From NCBI GenBank assembly GCA_038230415.1, contig JBBRNH010000058.1, positions 1 to 36,573 of the forward strand: a stretch of DNA of 36,573 bases, in the 5' to 3' direction. Position numbers and translations under genes: made by a program. The stretch comes from JBBRNH01 sp038230415. GTDB lineage: Bacteria > Bacteroidota > Bacteroidia > Cytophagales > Spirosomataceae. The notes under the pieces are model-generated. The model did not search any database and was not told where the DNA came from. It saw nothing but the letters and a program-made list of their open reading frames with translations. Below are positions 9,849 through 17,743 of the stretch, in pieces (the stretch's first letter is position 1; each line of letters opens with the position of its first letter).

Positions 9849-10751
9849 ATGCAAAAGACACTGATTCGCTTCGACTGGGCTATGAAACGGCTCCTGCGGC
9901 AGAAGAGCAATTTTGGCATTCTGGAAGGGTTTCTTTCGGAACTCCTCCGGGAAGATATTAAGGTTGAGCAGATTCTTGAGAGTGAAAGCAATCAGGAACT
10001 GGCTGGCCGCAAGTTTAATCGCGTTGATCTGTTAGCCCTTAATAGTAAAGGTCAGTTGATTATCATTGAATTACAGGCCAATAGTGAAAAGGATTACTTC
10101 TACCGGATTATGTTTGCCACCGCCAAGGCGATGATCGAACACTTTCAGCTAAGTAAGCCCTACCAGGAGATTAAAAAAGTATATTCGATCAACATCGTTT
10201 ACTTTGATCTGGGGCAGGGAACCGACTATGTGTATCACGGCAAGACCGAGTTTACCGGCTTGCATACAGGAGACGTACTGGGGCTATCAACCCGGCAAAA
10301 GAAAGGGTTTGGTCTTGACCACGTCTTTCAGGTTTACCCGGAATACTACATCCTGAAAATCAATAAATTCAATGGTTTGGCAAAAGACACGTTGGACGAA
10401 TGGATTTATTATTTCAAGAATAATTCGATCAAACCCGGTTCACAGGCAAAGGGGCTTGCATTGGTGCAGCAAAAATTGGAGTTCGAGAGTCTGAGTTTAG
10501 TGGAACGGCAAGTTTACGTGAAAGACATTGAGAACAGTGTCATTGAGCGTGATGTCTGGGAGACAACCATCGAAGAAGCGATGGACAAGGCCGAGGAAAA
10601 GGGCATCGAAAGGGGTGTTGAGAAAGCTACCCGGCAGGGCATCCTCCGCGCCTTGCAACGGGGTAAACTTACCGACGAAGAAATTGCCGAAGATTTTGAG
10701 GTAACAATCGAGACGGTAGTCGACCTCCGGCAACCGTTTAGACCGTCGTAA
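9849..10751 (+). CDS. Rpn family recombination-promoting nuclease / PD-(D/E)XK family putative transposase
   Basis: The protein is 300 residues and belongs to the PF12784-type Rpn family, DNA endonucleases of the PD-(D/E)XK fold that are often annotated as putative transposases. The N-terminus (F-D-W-A-M-K-R-L-L, then N-F-x-I-L-E-G-F-L-S-E-L-L) and the core N-x-VDLLALN...IIIELQ are typical; D60, E74 and Q76 fit the catalytic D...ExQ pattern. The C-terminal third is charged and helical, with G-I-x-R-G-x-E-K and a G-K-L-T-D-E-E-I-A-E-D-F segment usual in the family. ATG 9849 is chosen because the longer frame begins with TTG inside a terminator stem. No flanking inverted repeats or target duplication were found, so it looks like a stand-alone nuclease gene. 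It is visibly more A+T-rich than the adhesin upstream, which suggests acquisition. Confidence 0.88.
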   Translation: MQKTLIRFDWAMKRLLRQKSNFGILEGFLSELLREDIKVEQILESESNQELAGRKFNRVDLLALNSKGQLIIIELQANSEKDYFYRIMFATAKAMIEHFQLSKPYQEIKKVYSINIVYFDLGQGTDYVYHGKTEFTGLHTGDVLGLSTRQKKGFGLDHVFQVYPEYYILKINKFNGLAKDTLDEWIYYFKNNSIKPGSQAKGLALVQQKLEFESLSLVERQVYVKDIENSVIERDVWETTIEEAMDKAEEKGIERGVEKATRQGILRALQRGKLTDEEIAEDFEVTIETVVDLRQPFRPS

Positions 10752-10765
10752 CTTGCTCATCGTCA

Positions 10766-13477
10766 ATGATATTCATGGAATGGGTCGGTGTGAAGAAGGT
10801 GTTCCTGTGCAAAACCGCCTTGCTCTTGCTTTGTGCGTCTGTTATGGTCACAACAGTACAGGCGCAAACAATTATCGGTACGGTATTCGATGCTACTACA
10901 TTAGAACGGCTGCCATTTTGTGATGCTTTCTTCAACAACACATCGTACCGCACCGAGACTGATTCTGCCGGTCAGTTTAGGTTTCTCGCCATACCCAGTG
11001 GTGAATACACGCTTGTGGTTCGGTTGGTTGGTTACCGGGTTTATACGCAAAAGGTCTCTGTTACGGCTGAAAAAAATAATCCGCTGACTATCAATATGGT
11101 GGCTGACCGGAGTTTGTTAGCCGAAGTAAACGTCAGTGCCAAAAAAGATAAGCGGTGGCTACGGCAATTAGCCCTCTTTGAGAATCAGTTTCTGGGCAAT
11201 GGCGAAGCCGCCCGACAGTGTAAAATAGTGAATAGCTGGGTACTGGATTTTACTGAAAATAAGGGCGTACTAACCGCCCGCGCCAGCGACGTGCTGGAAA
11301 TTGACAATCAGTATTTAGGCCACAAAATTCGCTACGCGCTCAATAACTTTACTTACAATGGCACCAACATAGCATTTGCAGGCTATGCCGAGTTTGCCAG
11401 TTATTTCACCACCGACAAGGCCCAAAAAGAACAGTGGCAGGTCAATCGGCAGAATGCGTATTGGCGTTCGGATATTCACTTGTTGAAGGCACTTAAAAAT
11501 CGGCAGGCACAGGCGGCAGGCTACGAAGCGTTTACCGATAAACCGGGCGAAGACATCAGTAAACGGGCACCTTATTTTCATCAGGATCAGCGCAAACGAC
11601 TTCGGCCTGTTGTGTTGGATAGTTTGGTAACTGCTGGGAAAGAACAGCGCACGTACCGGCTTCAGGTATCTGACCGGCTTGAAATTCAGCACACTACTGC
11701 CCAGGGCGACTATCCATTTTATAAAGATAAGGCCGTTGATGTAGCCTGGCTCGAAACCAACGGACAACCATTGCTTTTTAATGCCGATGGCCTAATCCTG
11801 AATCCTGCCGACTGCGTTTTTTCGGGCTATTTAGCCAACAGACGGGTATCCGAGATGCTGCCCTTAGATTTTTTGCCCAACAACCCGGTGAAAATTGTGG
11901 AACAGCCCCGTGAAAACGAGTCGGGCCAAGGGGTAGAAACCCCTTTCTTTACTACTGACCGGCCCTGGTATTTCAGTCGTGATGTGATTCAGATGAGTGG
12001 GGTAATGCAGTATGCCGATTTGCGGTATGCCGACTCGCTGAGTTCGGTTTTACACGTAGAGGTAGTAAACCCCGAAAACCAAAAAATCCTTATTCATCAG
12101 CGGATTAGGATACAAAATGGCTGCTTCTCGGCTCAATTAGCTCTTAATGATTCGGTCCGCGTAGCCACTCATTACCTGCTCCGGGCTTATACCCAATGGA
12201 TGCGAAATGATACGGATAGCGCGTATTCGTACCGCTGGATTGCGGTCTTGCCGCCCAATCAGCGAATGACTGGCCCGGCCCCGGCTGACCCTGCATTTGC
12301 TGATAAGTTTACGTTGACCCAAACCGATACCGTACTGCTAATAAAGCCGGTCAGGACGTTTGCCGTTCAATTGCGTTGGGGGTCTGTGGTATTGGCCGAT
12401 GCTGCCTTAGTAGCAAATCCGTATCCGTTAAGTTGCCAGATGCCACAGCGAACAGTGCGTAGCATACGTCGCGAAAATGACTTCCTCATCGAAAAGGGAA
12501 TAACCGTTCGTGGGTGCCTGAAAAAACCCCGTCTGAGAAGTGATGGCACCGCCACATTGGTTTCTACCGGCCAGCACCGAACGTTTTTTACAACCGTGAA
12601 TCAGGCGGGTGTGTTTATGTTTAGAAATCTGCCCCTGACTGATAATCAGACAGTGTTGCTGGCGTTTACCGATGCCAAATCGCGACGGATAGCCGGTGCA
12701 ACCGTAACGCTCGATTCGCTGAATAGCCCAGCCTGGTTACCAATCCTGCCCAGACCATTTGATAATCAGTATCTTGAGCCAGACACCACAGGTCTGGATT
12801 GGCAGCAGACGGGCATTGGGTTGAGCGAGGTGACGGTAAAAGCCGCTAAACCGCCCCAGCCCGTCAGCAATCTGTATAAAGTGCCGGACTACACGGTTCA
12901 GGGCCGCGACCTGTTCGATAAAGCAGTGGGCATGAACATCCTGACTGCCTTGCAGGGGCGCGTACCGGGCGTTACTGTTGTTGAGGTACCTGACGATCAA
13001 GGATTTATGAAATTAGTGATTACCATGCGCGGGGGGAACACAGTGCGGGGTTTTCAGAAAGGGCCACTGCCGCAGCCGTTGGTGCTGGTGGATGGCATTC
13101 CGTTTGAGAACGTGAATCAATTGGCGCAGATACCGGCCAGCCGTGTCGAACGAATTGACATCATAAACCGGGCTGAGAGTATGTTGGGGTTACGCGGATA
13201 CGTGGGCGTGATTTCTATTACCACCAAAAACGGACTGATCCCCGACGGCCTTGCCAATAGTACCGACCCTACCTTTATCAGCCAAACCATCAGCGGTTTT
13301 GCGCCCGATGTAGTGGCTGATAAACCGAAGCGCACCTATTTCTGGCAACCGCACATAGGCGAAAATACGACAATCAGCATACCGCTGCCAAAAGCAGATG
13401 GAACGTATCGCCTTGTTATTGAAGGACTTACAACTACGAACGGTGCTTTTCGGATCAGCGAACTGATAAAGCGGTAA
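10766..13477 (+). CDS. Secreted CarboxypepD_reg protein with C-terminal TonB-receptor plug domain and no barrel
   Basis: The protein is 903 residues with an N-terminal signal peptide (hydrophobic segment about 12-32, cleavage near VQAQ). Residues 36-118 form a CarboxypepD_reg-like beta-sandwich (I-x-G-T-V-F-D-A-T-T-L-E-R-L-P, then D-S-A-G-Q-F-R-F and GEYTLVVRLVGY). A central region of about 580 residues is not recognised in detail; a conserved D-R-P-W-Y-F-S-R-D segment lies near residue 400. Residues about 706-822 match the TonB-dependent receptor plug (N-I-L-T-A-L-Q-G-R-V-P-G-V, P-L-V-L-V-D-G-I-P, I-P-A-S-R-V-E-R-I-D-I-I, G-Y-V-G-V-I-S-I-T-T-K-N-G). About 80 residues follow, too few for a 22-strand barrel. 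It is therefore not a SusC transporter; a periplasmic or outer-membrane-associated role is inferred. An ATG at 10775 is an alternative start. The 14-bp gap to the nuclease gene allows co-transcription. Confidence 0.82.
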   Translation: MIFMEWVGVKKVFLCKTALLLLCASVMVTTVQAQTIIGTVFDATTLERLPFCDAFFNNTSYRTETDSAGQFRFLAIPSGEYTLVVRLVGYRVYTQKVSVTAEKNNPLTINMVADRSLLAEVNVSAKKDKRWLRQLALFENQFLGNGEAARQCKIVNSWVLDFTENKGVLTARASDVLEIDNQYLGHKIRYALNNFTYNGTNIAFAGYAEFASYFTTDKAQKEQWQVNRQNAYWRSDIHLLKALKNRQAQAAGYEAFTDKPGEDISKRAPYFHQDQRKRLRPVVLDSLVTAGKEQRTYRLQVSDRLEIQHTTAQGDYPFYKDKAVDVAWLETNGQPLLFNADGLILNPADCVFSGYLANRRVSEMLPLDFLPNNPVKIVEQPRENESGQGVETPFFTTDRPWYFSRDVIQMSGVMQYADLRYADSLSSVLHVEVVNPENQKILIHQRIRIQNGCFSAQLALNDSVRVATHYLLRAYTQWMRNDTDSAYSYRWIAVLPPNQRMTGPAPADPAFADKFTLTQTDTVLLIKPVRTFAVQLRWGSVVLADAALVANPYPLSCQMPQRTVRSIRRENDFLIEKGITVRGCLKKPRLRSDGTATLVSTGQHRTFFTTVNQAGVFMFRNLPLTDNQTVLLAFTDAKSRRIAGATVTLDSLNSPAWLPILPRPFDNQYLEPDTTGLDWQQTGIGLSEVTVKAAKPPQPVSNLYKVPDYTVQGRDLFDKAVGMNILTALQGRVPGVTVVEVPDDQGFMKLVITMRGGNTVRGFQKGPLPQPLVLVDGIPFENVNQLAQIPASRVERIDIINRAESMLGLRGYVGVISITTKNGLIPDGLANSTDPTFISQTISGFAPDVVADKPKRTYFWQPHIGENTTISIPLPKADGTYRLVIEGLTTTNGAFRISELIKR

Positions 13478-13565
13478 ACGGTAATCCAATTTTTAGCAGA
13501 AGAATACCTTAACCTGTCTCTTTGTCATTTCTGAATTCATCCCGCCATTAATCACGGATAGCCGT

Positions 13566-13573
13566 TATGTTTG
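13566..13573 (+). promoter_or_regulatory. Bacteroidota -7 box upstream of modA
   Basis: TATGTTTG matches TAnnTTTG exactly and lies 32 bp before the modA ATG, giving a predicted leader of about 25 bases. The -33 TTG is not obvious. No molybdenum-cofactor riboswitch is recognisable in the 128-bp intergenic stretch. Confidence 0.5.
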
Positions 13574-13605
13574 TGATACTATAACGATTGTGATACCCCA
13601 ACCCG

Positions 13606-14379
13606 ATGAAAGCAGGTGCATTGAACAAAACCGTTTTTTTATGGCTGTTTTTATGGCTACTTGCCCAATGTTCACTGGCCCAGCCGCAACTGCTGCGGGT
13701 GGCGGTGGCGGCCAACGCCCAGTTTGTGATGGAGCAGATCAAGCCCGCGTTTCAGCAAAAAACCGGCCTGACGCTCGAAACCATCGTTAGCTCGTCGGGC
13801 AAACTGACCACCCAAATTCAGCAGGGCGCACCGTTCGACGTGTTTCTGTCGGCAGACATGACCTACCCCCAAACGCTATACCAGGAAGGCTTCACCACTG
13901 CCGCGCCCGTTGTGTATGGATACGGCTCGCTCGTACTTTGGACGCTGACCGATTTGCCGCTTTCGCCCGATTTGAAAATCCTGCTGAATCCCGCCGTGCG
14001 GCACGTGGCGATTGCCAACCCCGCCATGGCTCCATACGGCGAAGCGGCAATGTCTCTGCTGACGCTCAATAAGTTGGCAGAAAAAGTGAAAACCAAACTG
14101 GTGTATGGCGAAAGTATCGCGCAGGTGAATCAGTACGTGCTGTCGGGGGCCGCCGAGGTGGGGTTCACGGCTAAATCGGTGGTGCTTGATCCCAGCCTGC
14201 AACAGCGGGGGCATTGGATAGACCTGCCCCCGGCGGGCTACAAACCCATTGCCCAGGGCGTGGTGATTCTGAAACGAACCACGCAGCGCAAAGCCGCCGA
14301 ACAGTTTGTGGCTTTTTTACGCAGTCCAGCAGCCCGGCGTATTTTTCAGCGGTTTGGGTACACCATGCCTAAGTTTTAG
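13606..14379 (+). CDS. modA: Molybdate ABC transporter substrate-binding protein (ModA family)
   Basis: The protein is 257 residues, normal for ModA, the periplasmic molybdate/tungstate-binding component of an ABC importer. A signal peptide covers residues 1 to about 25 (WLFLWLLAQCSLA). The mature start L-R-V-A-V-A-A-N-A-Q-F contains the usual first ligand strand, followed by S-S-S-G-K-L-T-T-Q-I-Q-Q-G-A-P-F-D-V-F-L-S-A-D, the most diagnostic segment, and A-N-P-A-M-A-P-Y-G-E-A-A and the S-G-A-A-E-V-G-F-T-A segment later. The permease (modB) and ATPase (modC) are not adjacent: the next gene is an RNA ligase. Either they lie elsewhere or this is a relocated paralogue. Binding of a related oxyanion cannot be excluded. 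Confidence 0.9.
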   Translation: MKAGALNKTVFLWLFLWLLAQCSLAQPQLLRVAVAANAQFVMEQIKPAFQQKTGLTLETIVSSSGKLTTQIQQGAPFDVFLSADMTYPQTLYQEGFTTAAPVVYGYGSLVLWTLTDLPLSPDLKILLNPAVRHVAIANPAMAPYGEAAMSLLTLNKLAEKVKTKLVYGESIAQVNQYVLSGAAEVGFTAKSVVLDPSLQQRGHWIDLPPAGYKPIAQGVVILKRTTQRKAAEQFVAFLRSPAARRIFQRFGYTMPKF

Positions 14380-14448
14380 CGGCTATCTGATCCCGGTATT
14401 AGTCGCTTGCAGCCCGGCTCATGGTAAAATTCTGTATTTTGCTTCATC

Positions 14449-15504
14449 ATGCTAAACCTTCCCCTCCTCCGGCAACACCTCGCCGACCGGCTTATCACGG
14501 CTCGCAAACACCCCACCGCCGACTTCTGGATTTATAACTACTCGCCGGTTGTGCAGTATGAAAAACGCTGGGATGCCGTCACGATGCAGTGCCGGGGGCT
14601 GATTCTGGATGCCCAGTACAACGTGGTGGCGCGGCCTTTCCCGAAGTTTTTCAACATCGAAGAAATACCTGCCAATGCCATTCCCAATGAGCCGTTCGAG
14701 GTCTATGAAAAGTTAGACGGTTCGCTGGGTATTTTGTACTGGCTTGATAATGTGCCGTTTATCGCGACGCGGGGCAGTTTTATGTCGGAGCAGGCCGGGC
14801 GCGGAACCCAGATGCTGCACAGCCGTTATGCACACACCTTCGCTAACCTGCACCGCGACCGGACGTATCTGTTCGAGATTATTTACCCGCAAAACAAAAT
14901 CGTGGTCAACTACGGCGACCGCGAAGACCTGATCCTGCTCGCCGTGATTGACCACGGGACCGGGCAGGATTACCCGCTCGATGACTATACTGCGCTGGGC
15001 TTTCCCGTTGTGAAGCGGTTTACGGGACTGTCGGCGTTGGACAAACTCAACGCCGATGCCGACAACCCCGCCAACGACAATTCGGAAGGATACGTGGTTC
15101 GGTTCGAGAGCGGGCTTCGGATAAAGGTCAAATTTGCCGAATACGTCCGGCTGCACCGCATCGTAACGGGTGTCTCCAACATCGCCATCTGGGAATACCT
15201 CTCGCAGGGCCGGAATTTTGCCGAGGTGCTTGACCGGGTGCCTGACGAACTCTACGACTGGGTTCGGCAGGTGCAGGGCGACCTGCTGACCCGCTATGCC
15301 ACCATCGAAACCGAGAACCAAACCGCCTTTGCCGCCTTCGACTGGTCTGCCGAACACAGCCGCAAAGACGTAGCCCTGTATTTTCAGACGCAGCGGTATC
15401 CGGCCATTCTGTTCAAAATGCTCGACGGGGGCGATTACGGCCCGATTATCTGGAAACACATCCGGCCCGCGTTTTCAAAGTCGTACTGGAAAGAGGTGGA
15501 GTAG
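14449..15504 (+). CDS. T4 Rnl1-like RNA ligase
   Basis: The protein is 351 residues and matches the T4 RNA ligase 1 family (PF09511 type), ATP-dependent ligases that join RNA 5'-phosphate and 3'-hydroxyl ends. Nucleotidyltransferase motifs are in order: C-R-G-L-I-L-D (48-54), motif I E-K-L-D-G-S with the AMP-accepting lysine at K88, motif III-like L-F-E-I-I-Y-P (141-147), motif IV E-G-Y-V-V-R-F (213-219) and motif V I-K-V-K-F (225-229). No kinase/phosphatase end-healing partner is adjacent. Biological roles of bacterial members are mostly unsettled; tRNA or other RNA repair is plausible. The gene is 69 bp downstream of modA and 62 bp upstream of two small membrane-protein genes; whether they share a transcript is unclear. 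Confidence 0.92.
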   Translation: MLNLPLLRQHLADRLITARKHPTADFWIYNYSPVVQYEKRWDAVTMQCRGLILDAQYNVVARPFPKFFNIEEIPANAIPNEPFEVYEKLDGSLGILYWLDNVPFIATRGSFMSEQAGRGTQMLHSRYAHTFANLHRDRTYLFEIIYPQNKIVVNYGDREDLILLAVIDHGTGQDYPLDDYTALGFPVVKRFTGLSALDKLNADADNPANDNSEGYVVRFESGLRIKVKFAEYVRLHRIVTGVSNIAIWEYLSQGRNFAEVLDRVPDELYDWVRQVQGDLLTRYATIETENQTAFAAFDWSAEHSRKDVALYFQTQRYPAILFKMLDGGDYGPIIWKHIRPAFSKSYWKEVE

Positions 15505-15566
15505 GGGCTAGAACCAGTTTGTATTCGTTCATGTTTTGATAGAAATTGCAATAAAATTCAGGCATT

Positions 15567-15749
15567 ATGGAAACGATAAGCACTGTTGCTTTGACACTAT
15601 CATTAACCATTGCTGCTTATTCGGCGTGGCGGCTTTTTTCGCGTAAACAGATCACAGTGACCCGAAAAGACAACGGGCAGTCTGTCACGATTTCGGGACA
15701 TCCGAATTCCAATGAAAAGCGTAAACTGTTGGAATTGTTGAATCAATGA
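15567..15749 (+). CDS. Small single-pass membrane protein, possibly EACC1-like
   Basis: This 60-residue protein has one N-terminal membrane segment (about residues 5-24), then R-K-Q-I-T-V-T-R, a D-N-G-Q-S-V-T-I-S-G beta-hairpin-like segment, and a helical leucine-rich end (K-L-L-E-L-L-N). The layout of a membrane helix, then V-x-V-x-x-x-D-G-x-S-V, then a short helix, recalls the C-terminal half of 'effector-associated constant component 1' (EACC1) proteins from bacterial conflict systems. That link is inference from pattern only. Its stop overlaps the start of the next gene (ATGA at 15746-15749), so the two are translationally coupled and probably form one unit. The gene is real rather than a chance frame because of that coupling and the coherent membrane/strand layout. 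Confidence 0.62.
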   Translation: METISTVALTLSLTIAAYSAWRLFSRKQITVTRKDNGQSVTISGHPNSNEKRKLLELLNQ

Positions 15750-16108
15750 GTGTCACCACACCGGATGACAAGCCCACCGATAAGTCGTCTAAAACTGCCT
15801 TTGAAATAAGTCTCGGTTCTGCTATCGTTGCTATTGCTACTCAAATTGATGATGAGTTCTTGCGCGAATTTGTGTCTATTCTGGGGCCACCAGCGGGTTT
15901 TGGCCTTTCCTTTCTATCGAGGTTAGCGTACAGGCAGTATCAATCATGGCGGCTCGTTAGCATCGTTCGCGGTTGGATTCGTGAGTTACAGATTGAATTA
16001 CAACGGCCTGACATTTCACCCAAACGCAAGCGCGAGATTGAGCAGGAGATTGCTGACCATCGAAAAATGCTACAGAAACACCAGCTCGATAATTTGGACA
16101 TCAAGTAA
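15746..16108 (+). CDS. Hypothetical membrane-associated protein with C-terminal charged helix
   Basis: This 120-residue protein is not recognised. The first 17 residues are polar. Residues about 19-34 and 42-60 are hydrophobic (S-L-G-S-A-I-V-A-I-A and I-L-G-P-P-A-G-F-G-L-S-F-L), consistent with one or two membrane or membrane-surface helices. Residues 66-115 are long, charged and helical (W-I-R-E-L-Q-I-E-L-Q-R, then K-R-K-R-E-I-E-Q-E-I-A), suggesting a coiled coil or protein-contact helix. It overlaps the upstream 60-residue gene by 4 bp, so the two products are likely partners. It ends 13 bp from the convergent acetyltransferase gene. No catalytic motif is visible. Both genes look more A+T-rich than their neighbours. 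Confidence 0.7.
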   Translation: MSVTTPDDKPTDKSSKTAFEISLGSAIVAIATQIDDEFLREFVSILGPPAGFGLSFLSRLAYRQYQSWRLVSIVRGWIRELQIELQRPDISPKRKREIEQEIADHRKMLQKHQLDNLDIK

Positions 16109-16121
16109 CGGTGGCTGATTA

Positions 16122-16574
16122 TCAGAGATTGGTCGCTGGCTTCACATAGTCCCATTCCCAAACCGTGCCTTCGTCCTCGTCTTCGGCGTAGCCTGTCCAC
16201 ACGAAACCATTCTTTCTCAGGATTTTAGTGGAGTAGTTTTCTTCGGGTAAGGTGTGGGCAATGACGCGCACGGCGGGGTCGGTTTGCAGGGCCAGTGCCA
16301 CCAGCATCCGGCAGCCTTCGGTAGCGATGCCCTGCTGCTGAAACGCCGGAAATGTGCCGTATGCGATTTCTACGGTGTTATTGACGGGCTTTCCGACGAA
16401 GCCAACCCCGGCTACAAACTCGCCATCGCGCTGAATAACGTAGCAAATCCAGGGCGGATTGAAGCCAACCCGTTTGTAGTGAGCAACGCAAGCCAGTACG
16501 CCAAGCCATGCATCAGAATTGGCGGCAAAACGGGCGTTTTCGGCTTCGGTTTCGTAAATCGGTAGCAATTCCAT
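16122..16574 (-). CDS. GNAT family N-acetyltransferase
   Basis: The protein is 150 residues from the chosen start and has the GNAT fold, which moves an acetyl group from acetyl-CoA to an amine. The acetyl-CoA-binding motif A is Q-Q-Q-G-I-A-T-E-G (79-87), following the strand V-E-I-A-Y-G-T-F-P (68-76). The end E-E-N-Y-S-T-K-I-L-R-K-N-G-F (111-124) is the RimJ/RimL-like segment. The longer frame reaches 16649 but would overlap the upstream serine hydrolase gene; ATG at 16574 leaves a 17-bp gap and begins with the domain itself. It is the last gene of the minus-strand operon starting at 19194. The substrate is unknown. Confidence 0.87.
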   Translation of the reverse strand: MELLPIYETEAENARFAANSDAWLGVLACVAHYKRVGFNPPWICYVIQRDGEFVAGVGFVGKPVNNTVEIAYGTFPAFQQQGIATEGCRMLVALALQTDPAVRVIAHTLPEENYSTKILRKNGFVWTGYAEDEDEGTVWEWDYVKPATNL

Positions 16575-16591
16575 ACGGTGTTCAGGATTAA

Positions 16592-17743
16592 TCAGTTGAT
16601 AGCTGCGATCACCCGTTTTGCCAGGTCGCCGGGGGTGCCGTTGTGCCATCGCCAGACAATGACCAGATCGTGTTCGGGGTCAACGAAAACCGTGTTTGAC
16701 CCCGCGCCAATGGCTGCATAACTGCTCGTGGGGCAACCGGGCCAGGCTTTTCCCTCCGCGTTGAGCCACCACAACAGGCCATAATCCGGCCCGACGGGGC
16801 CACGTGATGTGGCTTGCTTTACCCAATTCTCAGACACGATTTGCCGACCGTTCCAGTTGCCGTTTCGCAGGAAAAGATACCCGAACCGGGCTTCGTCGCG
16901 GGCCGAAATCCGCAGACCACCGCCCCAGCGCGTGCCGCCACTGACCGACGGCATGGTTTTTCCGTCCACGTCGGCCACCGCATTCGGGTACGGCACCCAC
17001 TGCCACGAGGTTGACGCGCCGATAGGCTGCATAATCTCATCCCGAAAGACATCGGGCAGCGGGCGTTTCCAGAGCCGCAATAACGACAGCGCGAATCGGT
17101 TCACCCGCACATCGTTGTACTCGTAAAACGAGCCGGGAGGTTGCAGCGCACGGGGTTTGCGTTCGCTTTGCCCGAAGGCTTCGGTGCCAACAAAATCAGC
17201 GTTTTTGCCCCACAAACTGCCTTCCCATTCGCTGCTTTGCCGGGCGTGGTGTTCCCAGGTGATGCCCCGGTTTTGCACCGAGTCGTAGCCGCCGTCGTGG
17301 ATGTACTTCGCCACCGGGTCGGTCAGGTTTTTGATCATACCCCGCCCGATGGTGATGCCCAGGATCGTACTCAGCACACTTTTGGCAACGCTGTATGTGG
17401 GGTCGGCGGCCTGGGTGTCGCCCCATTCGGCCACAATGTAGCCGTGCCTGATTATCAGGCCGTTGGTTGCCGCCCGGCTCTTGGGCATCGGGCCGAGGAG
17501 TTTGCCGAAGATGACCTCCTGCGTCGAAAAATCAGGCGGCATCTGCATTGTTTCCTGCGTTTTGGCCCAGTCAACGGCGGCCTGTAGTTTGGCCGCATCG
17601 AGTCCGGCGGCTGTGGGCGTTCGGGTGGCCCAGGCGTTGCCCGATGGCGGAAAATACGGTTTCGTCGCGTCGGTCGTCGGGGTAGCAACTGGCCGCTGGC
17701 AGGCAACGAAGGCGAGGAGGAGGAGGAGGTAGCGGTTCATCAT
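16592..17743 (-). CDS. Serine hydrolase of the beta-lactamase (class C/PBP) family, probable lipoprotein
   Basis: The protein is 383 residues with a beta-lactamase-like fold. The S-x-x-K motif is S118-V-A-K121, in Y-S-V-A-K-S-V-L-S-T. The second motif is probably Y209-N-D in F-Y-E-Y-N-D-V-R-V-N, and the KTG-box equivalent is H367-N-G near the C-terminus. The N-terminus is hydrophobic and ends in A-F-V-A-C, a lipobox-like site at C15, so it is probably a lipoprotein facing the periplasm. Such proteins are carboxylesterases, D-aminopeptidases or amidases; a true beta-lactamase is less likely. It starts inside the stop codon of the upstream amidohydrolase gene (4-bp overlap), so the two are translationally coupled. 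A second ATG directly after the first is an equal start candidate. Confidence 0.88.
   Translation of the reverse strand: MMNRYLLLLLAFVACQRPVATPTTDATKPYFPPSGNAWATRTPTAAGLDAAKLQAAVDWAKTQETMQMPPDFSTQEVIFGKLLGPMPKSRAATNGLIIRHGYIVAEWGDTQAADPTYSVAKSVLSTILGITIGRGMIKNLTDPVAKYIHDGGYDSVQNRGITWEHHARQSSEWEGSLWGKNADFVGTEAFGQSERKPRALQPPGSFYEYNDVRVNRFALSLLRLWKRPLPDVFRDEIMQPIGASTSWQWVPYPNAVADVDGKTMPSVSGGTRWGGGLRISARDEARFGYLFLRNGNWNGRQIVSENWVKQATSRGPVGPDYGLLWWLNAEGKAWPGCPTSSYAAIGAGSNTVFVDPEHDLVIVWRWHNGTPGDLAKRVIAAIN

Noticed and set aside
9762..10751. Insertion sequence around the Rpn-type 'transposase'.
   Set aside because: No terminal inverted repeats or target duplication are visible; the nearby inverted repeat is the terminator of the preceding gene.
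13478..13605. Molybdenum-cofactor riboswitch upstream of modA.
   Set aside because: The 128-bp region shows no multi-stem structure of that kind, only a -7 box close to the start codon.
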